This document shows positions 1-6,900 of a DNA stretch of 7,228 nucleotides, in pieces. Source of the DNA: CAYNXB01 sp964401045. GTDB lineage: Bacteria > Pseudomonadota > Alphaproteobacteria > Sphingomonadales > Sphingomonadaceae. The notes beneath the pieces are model-generated. The model had not been told where the DNA came from. It searched no databases and saw only the letters and a program-made list of their open reading frames with translations. Within the stretch, counting starts at the first letter, position 1, and every line of letters starts with the position of its first letter. Location: the NCBI GenBank assembly GCA_964401045.1, contig CAYNXB010000106.1:1-7228 (forward strand), in the 5' to 3' direction. The position numbers were made by a program, and so were the translations under genes.

Positions 1-1059
<1,059 letters not shown>

Positions 1060-1066
1060 TGGGATG

Positions 1067-1071
1067 CCCCT
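1067..1071 (-). promoter_or_regulatory. Ribosome binding site of secA
   Basis: AGGGG on the minus strand lies 7 bases before the secA ATG and supports that start. The SD itself sits in a short self-complementary stretch (GGGGCAUCCC, three G-C pairs with a GCAU loop), which is only marginally stable on its own. Confidence 0.6.
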
Positions 1072-1086
1072 GGAAAATATAGCTGC

Positions 1087-1118
1087 GGCCGGCGACGCGC
1101 CACTGCGCGCACCCGGCC
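1087..1118 (-). promoter_or_regulatory. GC-rich hairpin between the small exported-protein gene and secA (attenuator or terminator candidate)
   Basis: Read on the minus strand, GGCCGG (1113-1118) pairs with CCGGCC (1087-1092). After a 2x2 internal loop, a second stem GCGCGC/GCGCGT (one G-U pair) closes an AGTG tetraloop, making a 32-nt structure with about 12 pairs. It is followed by GCAGCTATATTTTCC, so a weak T-rich stretch starts about five bases after the stem rather than directly at it. That makes it an imperfect intrinsic terminator. It could be a partial terminator for the upstream gene, an attenuator controlling read-through into secA, or a spacer structure in the secA leader. The pairing is seen directly; the role is inferred. 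Confidence 0.4.
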
Positions 1119-1152
1119 CGGAAAAGTGCGGAATTCTATGGAAAGTGACGCG

Positions 1153-1425
1153 CTATTCGCGCGAACGGTCGATCCCGAGCATCACCGCGGGAATGCGGAT
1201 GGTGACGGTCGTGCGCGGGCATATATCCAGCGAACGATCGATCTTCGGACGGCCCTGGCCGAAATGCGTGGCGCCCTGGCGCTGCGTGGCGACACACTGG
1301 GCGGCAAGCGGGCTCGAAGCCTCCAGCCGCACTTCGTTGAACGCCGCAACACGTGCGTGCGCGGGCGCGCCGGCAGCAGCGAGGCCCGAAAGGAACACGA
1401 ACAGGGTCAGCAGCTTGCGCAGCAT
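1153..1425 (-). CDS. Small exported protein of unknown function, upstream of secA
   Basis: I do not recognise a family. The 90-residue product has a textbook Sec signal peptide: positive start MLRK, hydrophobic core LLTLFVFLSGLAAAGA, and an AHA cleavage site after residue 24. This leaves a mature chain of about 66 residues expected in the periplasm. The mature part has two cysteines (44 and 69) that could form a disulfide, a basic middle, and a C-terminal beta-like stretch TVTIRIPAVMLGIDRSRE. Codon use favours G/C at third positions as in neighbouring genes, which supports real coding. The frame is open further upstream to 1605, but that would overlap the argJ start and bury the signal peptide, so the ATG at 1423-1425 is preferred. 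No clear Shine-Dalgarno precedes it; translation may be leaderless or weakly initiated. It is co-oriented with secA (93 bases to the secA ATG) and divergent from argJ. Its position resembles that of SecM, but no known arrest motif is seen. Confidence 0.7.
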   Translation of the reverse strand: MLRKLLTLFVFLSGLAAAGAPAHARVAAFNEVRLEASSPLAAQCVATQRQGATHFGQGRPKIDRSLDICPRTTVTIRIPAVMLGIDRSRE

Positions 1426-1434
1426 GGTTCGCGA

Positions 1435-1463
1435 TAAATAAGGCACCCATGCCGCCGCGTCCA
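1435..1463 (-). promoter_or_regulatory. Candidate sigma-70-type promoter for the small exported-protein gene
   Basis: On the minus strand TGGACG (1458-1463, four of six matches to TTGACA) is separated by 17 bases from TATTTA (1435-1440), the only AT-rich patch in this region. Transcription would start at or just before the ATG at 1425, giving a leaderless or nearly leaderless mRNA. That would fit the missing Shine-Dalgarno. The -10 match is weak (three of six), so this is tentative. Confidence 0.3.
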
Positions 1464-1469
1464 GCGGCG
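1453..1469. repeat. Inverted repeat CGCCGC-N5-GCGGCG in the divergent control region
   Basis: A perfect 6-bp inverted repeat with the 5-base spacer GTCCA. The spacer and part of one arm overlap the candidate -35 element of the minus-strand gene. It could be a hairpin in the argJ leader if transcription starts upstream, or an operator. Such GC repeats arise readily by chance in a genome this GC-rich. Confidence 0.3.
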
Positions 1470-1472
1470 AAA

Positions 1473-1486
1473 GCGCGTTTACGCGC
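1473..1486. repeat. Near-perfect palindrome GCGCGTTTACGCGC upstream of argJ
   Basis: Two 6-base arms, GCGCGT and ACGCGC, flank a central TT. The palindrome lies 27 bases before the argJ ATG and 47 bases before the start of the divergent gene, a sensible position for an operator shared by both. No known regulator consensus (for example an ArgR box, which is AT-rich) is matched. The symmetry is seen; binding is inferred. Confidence 0.3.
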
Positions 1487-1513
1487 GATAAAGTGGCCAG
1501 TAGAGCGCGGCGC

Positions 1514-2740
1514 ATGGACCTTGAGCCCTCGCCGCTGGCGTTACCGTTTCCCGCAATGCCGCAGATCGCCGGCGTCACGCCCCGCGTCGCGCGCGCCGGA
1601 TACAAGGACTGGGGCCGTTGCGACCTGACTTACGTCGAACTTGCCGAGGGGACCGTCGTAGCCGGGCTGTTCACCACGAACGTGTGCTGCTCGAGTGAGG
1701 TGGAGCTGGGGCGCGAGCAGGCACGTGGCGGCCATGCGCGGGCGTTGGTGGTCAACGCCGGCAACTCGAACGCCTTCACCGGCTATCGCGGCCGTGAAGC
1801 GGTCGAGCAGATCATGCATCAGGTTGCCGATCATCTCGGCTGCCCGCCGGGCGAAGTGTTCGTCAGTTCGACCGGGGTGATCGGGGTGCCGCTTCCCAAG
1901 GACAAGGCTCGCGAGGGTGTCGCGGCGGTGTTCGAAGCACCCGCGTGCTCCTGGCAGGAGGCCGCCGCAACCATCGGGACGACCGATACTTTTGCCAAAG
2001 GCGTAGTGGCGCAGACGCCGATCGCCGGAACAGCCGTAAACCTCGTCGGAATCATCAAGGGCAGCGGCATGATCGCGCCCGACATGGCGACGATGCTGGG
2101 CTATATCTTCACCGACGCCGCCGTCGCGCCGGCGTTCCTGCAGCAATGCCTGTCGGCCGCCAACGGGAGCACCTTCAGTTGCATCACCGTCGACAGCGAC
2201 ACCTCTACCAGCGACACCGTGCTCGCCTTCGCGACCGGCAAGGCGGGCAATGCACCGCTCGCATCGCTCGACGATCCCGGCGGCGAAGCCTTCGCTGCGG
2301 CACTCCATGACGTCTGCCGCCAGCTTGCCCAACTGGTGGTGCGCGATGGCGAAGGGGCGCAGAAATTCATCACCGTCGAAGTCGGCGGCGCGGTGTCGGA
2401 CGAAAGCGCGCGCAAAGTCGGCCTCGCGATCGCCAACTCGCCGCTGGTCAAGACCGCCATCGCCGGCGAGGACGCCAACTGGGGCCGCGTGGTCATGGCC
2501 GTGGGCAAGGCGGGTGAGCCGGCCGACCGCGACAAGCTCTCGATCGGGTTCGGCGGAACCTGGGCCGCGCGCGAAGGGCTTCCCGTTTCGGATTATGACG
2601 AAGCGCCGGTAGCCGCGCACCTCAAGGGCCGCGAAATCACGGTCGAGGTCGATCTTGGCCTCGGCGATGGCCGGGCGACCGTGTGGACCTGCGACCTGAC
2701 CCACGGATACATCGCGATCAACGCGGACTACCGTTCATGA
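1514..2740 (+). CDS. argJ: Glutamate N-acetyltransferase / amino-acid N-acetyltransferase ArgJ
   Basis: ArgJ moves the acetyl group from N-acetylornithine to glutamate, giving ornithine and recycling N-acetylglutamate in arginine biosynthesis; some members also use acetyl-CoA as donor. The 408-residue length is normal. The precursor self-cleaves before a nucleophilic threonine, seen here as Thr193 in KGSGMIAPDMATML, giving alpha (1-192) and beta (193-408) chains. The oxyanion pair is Thr120-Gly121 in VSSTGVIG; Glu280 lies in DGEGAQKF; the family C-terminus GYIAINADYRS is complete. Other family blocks present are VVNAGNSNAFTG and GEDANWGRVVMAVGK. The ATG at 1514 is preferred; an in-frame GTG at 1493 would add seven residues and has no better ribosome site. 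Whether it is mono- or bifunctional cannot be read from sequence; that depends on whether the genome has a separate argA-type synthase. The downstream phosphatase overlaps its stop codon. Confidence 0.97.
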   Translation: MDLEPSPLALPFPAMPQIAGVTPRVARAGYKDWGRCDLTYVELAEGTVVAGLFTTNVCCSSEVELGREQARGGHARALVVNAGNSNAFTGYRGREAVEQIMHQVADHLGCPPGEVFVSSTGVIGVPLPKDKAREGVAAVFEAPACSWQEAAATIGTTDTFAKGVVAQTPIAGTAVNLVGIIKGSGMIAPDMATMLGYIFTDAAVAPAFLQQCLSAANGSTFSCITVDSDTSTSDTVLAFATGKAGNAPLASLDDPGGEAFAAALHDVCRQLAQLVVRDGEGAQKFITVEVGGAVSDESARKVGLAIANSPLVKTAIAGEDANWGRVVMAVGKAGEPADRDKLSIGFGGTWAAREGLPVSDYDEAPVAAHLKGREITVEVDLGLGDGRATVWTCDLTHGYIAINADYRS

Positions 2741-3537
2741 CCGCGGCGCTCCACCGCGCGGTCCACGACCTGCTTAGAGGCGTCACCCAGCGGGCGATCC
2801 TGCCGTATTACCAGAAGCTCGCAGCGGACCAGATCACCGAGAAAGTCGCCGATGACGTGGTCACGGTGGCCGACAAACTGGCGGAGGACATGCTGACCGA
2901 AGGGCTCGCGAAGATCGCCGACCTCCCGGTGCTCGGCGAAGAAGCGGCCTTCGCGGACGAGACGGTGCTCGAACTGGCGGCAGGCGATTGCTGGATCGTC
3001 GACCCGATAGACGGGACCCGCAACTACGCCGCCGGACGGCCCCCGTTCGGCATCCTCCTGGCGATGGCCCAGGGCGGCGAGGCGAGCAGGGGCTGGATTT
3101 ACGATTGCCTTAGCGGCCGGCTCTGCGCCGCGGAGCGCGGCAACGGAGCATTCGTCGATGGCGAGAAGATCGCCGCCCGCCCGACCGGGGAAGAGAAGCC
3201 GGTCGTAGCGATATCTCTCGTGTTCGTCGATCCGGCGAAGCGCGCGGGGCTGAAGGCCGCGCTCGGCGACGATTACCGCCAGGTCGACATCCCCTGGTGC
3301 TGCGCCGAGCAATACCCGCGCCTGGCGCTCCGCCAGAACGATCTCGCGCTGTTCGAGCGCACTTTGCCGTGGGACCACGCCGCCGGTGTGCTGTGGCTCA
3401 ACGAAGCCGGGGGCAAGGCCGCGCGGCGGGACGGCTCGCCCTACCGGGTGGACGAATGGCAACGGCCCGGCCTGATCGGCGCGGCCAGCCCCAGGCTGTG
3501 GGATGAAATGGCCGAGCGGCTCGCGCCGCTCGACTAA
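2737..3537 (+). CDS. Inositol monophosphatase family phosphatase (possible histidinol-phosphatase)
   Basis: A 266-residue Mg2+-dependent phosphatase of the inositol monophosphatase fold, soluble and cytoplasmic. The three-metal site is complete: Glu68 in LGEEAA, Asp89 and Asp92 in WIVDPIDGTRNY, and Asp213 in LPWDHAAG, matching the roles of Glu70, Asp90, Asp93 and Asp220 in human IMPase. The start is the ATG at 2737, which overlaps the argJ stop as ATGA; a longer reading from 2683 would lie inside argJ. The overlap implies co-transcription and translational coupling with argJ. Pairing with an amino-acid gene favours a HisN-type histidinol-phosphatase, but inositol-1-phosphate or 3'-phosphoadenosine phosphate activity cannot be excluded, because substrate specificity in this family is not reliably read from motifs. 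No gene symbol is given for that reason. The family assignment is secure, the substrate is not. Confidence 0.93.
   Translation: MTAALHRAVHDLLRGVTQRAILPYYQKLAADQITEKVADDVVTVADKLAEDMLTEGLAKIADLPVLGEEAAFADETVLELAAGDCWIVDPIDGTRNYAAGRPPFGILLAMAQGGEASRGWIYDCLSGRLCAAERGNGAFVDGEKIAARPTGEEKPVVAISLVFVDPAKRAGLKAALGDDYRQVDIPWCCAEQYPRLALRQNDLALFERTLPWDHAAGVLWLNEAGGKAARRDGSPYRVDEWQRPGLIGAASPRLWDEMAERLAPLD
3513..3532. terminator. Hairpin at the convergent 3' ends of the phosphatase gene and trxA
   Basis: CGAGCGG and CCGCTCG form a perfect 7-bp stem with a 6-base loop, inside the last codons of the phosphatase gene. On the plus strand it is followed by ACTAAAATTT, with three consecutive T. On the minus strand it begins eight bases after the trxA stop and is not followed by a T run. 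It could act as a weak plus-strand terminator or simply stabilise both mRNA 3' ends. The stem is seen; termination is inferred. Confidence 0.35.
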
Positions 3538-3540
3538 AAT

Positions 3541-3876
3541 TTACGCTGCGTCCTGCTGCAGCACGCCTTCGAGCCAGGTCTTGAGCTGGTTCTTCGGCGC
3601 AGCACCAAGCTTGTGCGCGACCGGGCGGCCATCCTTGAACAGCACCATGAACGGGATCGACTGAACGCCCATCTGCCCTGGCACTTCGGGGTTCTCCATG
3701 ATGTCCATCTTGGCGATCTGGACCTTGCCGGAAAGCTCCTCGCTGATTTCCTCGAGCGCGGGCGCGATCATCTTGCACGGCCCACACCAATCGGCCCAGA
3801 AATCGACCAGAACGGGAGTGCGGGAATCGAGCACTTCGGTCTGGAAATTGGCGTCCGTGACGGTCTTGGTGGCCAT
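3541..3876 (-). CDS. trxA: Thioredoxin
   Basis: A 111-residue cytosolic dithiol/disulfide oxidoreductase, close to the 109 residues of E. coli Trx1. The redox centre WCGPC spans residues 30-34 with cysteines 31 and 34. The buried acid is Asp25 in VLVDFWADW, and the cis-proline is Pro75 in QSIPF. All core elements of a classical thioredoxin reduced by TrxB are present, and there is no signal peptide, so it is not a periplasmic thiol protein. The start ATG at 3874-3876 is supported by a strong AAGGAG eight bases upstream. The gene follows addA on the same strand after 62 bases, an order frequent in Alphaproteobacteria. It may be read from addA and also from its own promoter in that gap. Its stop lies three bases from the stop of the convergent phosphatase gene. 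Confidence 0.97.
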   Translation of the reverse strand: MATKTVTDANFQTEVLDSRTPVLVDFWADWCGPCKMIAPALEEISEELSGKVQIAKMDIMENPEVPGQMGVQSIPFMVLFKDGRPVAHKLGAAPKNQLKTWLEGVLQQDAA

Positions 3877-3884
3877 GCGGTTTG

Positions 3885-3890
3885 CTCCTT
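3885..3890 (-). promoter_or_regulatory. Strong ribosome binding site of trxA
   Basis: AAGGAG on the minus strand, eight bases before the trxA ATG. It is the best Shine-Dalgarno match in the window, in keeping with an abundant protein, and fixes the trxA start. Confidence 0.85.
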
Positions 3891-3906
3891 ATCGTCCTGT
3901 CGGTGC

Positions 3907-3934
3907 AATCTAAGCCGTGGCCGTTCCAAGACAA
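3907..3934 (-). promoter_or_regulatory. Candidate trxA promoter in the addA-trxA gap
   Basis: On the minus strand TTGTCT (3929-3934) and TAGATT (3907-3912) lie 16 bases apart; each has four of six consensus matches. A start about seven bases on would give a 5' leader of roughly 25 bases that contains the AAGGAG site. This would let trxA be expressed more strongly than addA. Tentative. Confidence 0.3.
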
Positions 3935-3938
3935 CGGC
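3920..3938 (-). other. Small hairpin directly after the addA stop codon
   Basis: On the minus strand GCCGTT-GTCTTGG-AACGGC forms a perfect 6-bp stem with a 7-base loop, starting at the base after the addA TGA. No T run follows, so it is not a convincing intrinsic terminator; it could protect the addA mRNA 3' end or reduce read-through into trxA. It overlaps the candidate trxA -35 element. Confidence 0.35.
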
Positions 3939-6900
3939 TCACCCCGAAAAGCTTTCCTGCGCGGTGGATAATGCGGGCTTGTGGGCCGCCAGCACCTCTG
4001 GCGGAAGCGCGATCAGGCGCGGAGCGTGGGTGTACAGCAGCGCCGCCTCGATCCGCCGGCCCGGATAGATCGTGCCGAGCGCGGCGGCGTAAGCACCCAT
4101 CTGGCGCAGGGTCGAGAGCGGCACCTGATCCAGCGATTCGGGCGGGCGGCGCGCGGTCTTGAAGTCGATCACCAGCACGCGGTCCGCTTCGATCAGCAGC
4201 CGGTCGGCGGTTCCCGCGATAACCTGCCCCCCGACGGTCGCGGCAAGCGGTACTTCGGCGAGCGCTTTAGAGCCGAATATCTCCGCCCAGCCCGGCTCGG
4301 ACAGTACGGCCAGCGCCGAACGGGCGATCTCCGTGCGCGCCTCTGGCAATAGCTCTGGAGCATGGCGCGAAAGCCAGCGTCCGGCCATTTCGGCGCGCTG
4401 GTTGGAATCCAACTCGGGGAGCCGCTCAAGCAGCTTGTGCACCAGCACGCCGCGCCGCGCGGCTTCGCGCAGCGCGCCAGACGGCAGCGGCGGATCGGGC
4501 GACAAGTCCTCGCCCGCCGACGATGGCGCGAGCGGGCGCGGCGGGCGTGGCTCAGGGCCGATCGGCGCGCGCGCCCATGCGGGCACCTCGGGCCTCGCGT
4601 CGGCAGCGTCTCCTTCTTTCCCCGGCACGACCGGCGCCAGCGCTCCCCACTCGTGCCGCTCGCCCCATATGGCGTCGGGCGCAGGCCCGGTATCGAACAG
4701 CGGCTTGAGGCGCGCGTACCAGCTGTCGGGCGCAGGCTCTTTCTCGCGCGCGCCAAGCGCGCCGGCGACGAACAGCGCCTCTTCGGCGCGTGTCATCGCC
4801 ACATAGAGCAGTCTCCAGTGCTCCTCGCGGTCGAGCCGGGCGGCCTCCGCTTCCGCCTCAAGGATGCGCGCGGCCTTCTCCTCCTTGCGCAGCGACGGCA
4901 AGGGGATCGTTCGCCCGCCCCCGCCCGGAAGCTCTTCATCAAGGGTCAGCCCGCGCACCGGTGAGGCGTCGGGATTGCCGGCCGCGTCGGCCAGAATCAC
5001 GATTGGAGCCTGAAGCCCCTTCGCGCCATGCACGGTCATCACCCGCACTTGTCCACCCGGCCCTTCGGCCTCGCGCTTCAGCTCTCCCTCGCCCGCGTCG
5101 AACCACTGGATGAAGCCGTGGAGGCTCGGCGTCTGCGTCGCCGCAAAGGCGAGCGCGGCGTTGACCAGTTCGTCGATCGGATCCTCGGCCTCCCGCCCGA
5201 GCCGCGCGACCAGCTTGGCACGGCCGCGCCACGGGCCGACCAGTATCCAGTGCAGCAACGCCTGCGGCGGCTCGTAGTCGGCCAGAGCCAACAGCGGATC
5301 GAGCAACCCCCGCGCCTGCGCGACATCGCCATGGCGGGAGCGGCGCAGATGATCCCACAGCCCGACGCCCTTCGGCCTCCAGACGTGCTCGAGCACCTGC
5401 TCCTGGCCCCATCCGATCAGCGGCGAGGCGAGCAGGTTGGCGAGGTTGAGATCGTCGAGCGGCTGCGCGGCAAAGCGCAGCGCCGCCATCAGGTCCTTCA
5501 CCGCGAGCGGCGCGCCGAGGCGCAGCCGGTCGACACCCGCCACCGGCACACCCGCCGCGTGCAGCCGCGCGACGATCAGCCCGGCCAGGTCCTTGCGCTT
5601 GCGGACCAGCACCATCACGTCGCCGGGTCCGGCGCGACGAGCGCCACCTTTCATCAGCGGGAATCCGTGATCCATCCACTGGCGGACCTGGCGCGCGATG
5701 CGTTCGGCGAGCTGGCGGTCCGAACGCGCGAACCAGGTGTCGTCACCCTCGTCGGGCGGGCCCTCGTCGCTCTCACCGCCAATCACATTCCACAGCGCGA
5801 CCAGACCCGGCCGATCCTCGCCGACGTGCGGTTCGGGGTTTGCTTCGAGCCCGAATGCCCCATGCCCGATGGCCTTGATCGCCTGATCGACGAATTCGAG
5901 CACCGGCTGCGCGCTGCGGAACGAGCGGTCGAGGCCCAGGTCCTGCAAATCGCGCATCCGCGCGCGCGTGCGCAAGTCGTCCAGACCCTCCTTCGCCGCG
6001 CGGATCGCGCCACGGAAGCGTTCGCGTGCGGCGCGGAAGTTCTCCGGGCTGGTGCCCTGAAAGCGGAAGATCGCCTGCTTGAAATCGCCGACCGCGAAGA
6101 TCGTGCGCAGCTTGTCGTCCTTCTGGCCGAAGCCAGCGAAGAAATCGCCCGCCAGGGCCTCGACGATCTGCCACTGCGCCTCGTTGGTGTCCTGCGCTTC
6201 GTCGATCAGGATGTGGTCGAAGCGCCGGTCGAGCTTGTAGCGGATCCATTCGCCCAGCCCTTCAGTGGCGAGCAGCGCGGCGGCGCGGCGAATCTGGTCG
6301 TCGAAATCGATCAGCCCCTCGCGCGCCTTGGCTTCGTCCCATGCGAGGGCAAACTTGCGACCGATGGTGAGCGCGGGCGTAAGCAGTGCGGCAACCGCGA
6401 GCAGCCGCTGCCGCTCGATCACGGCATCGAGGCTCTCACGGACCCGTGCTGCGTAATCGGCATAGTTCGGCAAGTGCTTCCCGACCGAAGCGAGCGAACG
6501 CGGCTTGCCTTCCTGCGTGAACAGCGCCTTTTCCAACTCGGCGAGGGACGCCGCGCGCAATGCCGGATCGAGTGCCATCCAGCTTTCGACCAGCTCGGCG
6601 CATTTGAGCCCGGTCGCCGCGCCCCACGCCGATTGCGCCTCGCAGCAGGCGCGCAAGGCGGCGAGATCGAATGCCGCGTCCGCGCACAGATCGGCAAGGC
6701 TCGCATCATCGGCATCGGCGGCGAGGCCAAGCAACTGCCGCACGCGCGCGTCGAGCGGCGGCTGCCATGCGCCGGGGCCGAACCACGCCTCGCGCGCTTC
6801 AGCGCAGCGCCTGAGCCACGCCTGCGCCCCATCGGGACCCATTCGCAGCGAGAGCGTTCCGAGCGCGTCGATCTCCGAATCCGGCGCGTTCTCCAGCAAC

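Noticed and set aside
1076..1081. TATATT on the minus strand as a -10 element for secA
   Set aside because: It matches five of six consensus bases, but no acceptable -35 lies 16-18 bases upstream, and the mRNA would start within the ribosome site. It may instead be the T-rich tail of the adjacent hairpin.
1153..1425. Parvulin-type peptidyl-prolyl isomerase, which often lies next to secA in Alphaproteobacteria
   Set aside because: The product is only 90 residues and shows none of the rotamase domain features; it is not a visible remnant of that gene either.
1493..1513. GTG at 1493 as the argJ start
   Set aside because: No ribosome site precedes it and it adds seven Arg-rich residues (MASRARR) before the family-like start MDLEPSPLA.
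1426..1605. N-terminal extension of the small exported protein to 150 residues
   Set aside because: It would overlap the argJ start on the other strand and put about 60 Arg/Ala-rich residues before a perfect signal peptide; the ATG at 1425 is far more likely.
1541..2704. A 387-codon open frame on the minus strand opposite argJ
   Set aside because: It lies antisense to a complete, motif-rich argJ. Its translation is Arg/Gly/His-rich with no recognisable domain, typical of high-GC antisense frames.
3554..3563. 10-bp palindrome TGCTGCAGCA near the end of trxA
   Set aside because: It encodes the ordinary C-terminal residues of thioredoxin and has no loop or flanking signal; it is likely coincidental.
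4193..4756. Several long open frames on both strands inside addA (for example 187 codons here and 246 codons at 4939-5679)
   Set aside because: All are out-of-frame shadows of addA, with Arg/Pro/Ala-rich low-complexity translations; addA itself shows all helicase and nuclease motifs in one uninterrupted frame.
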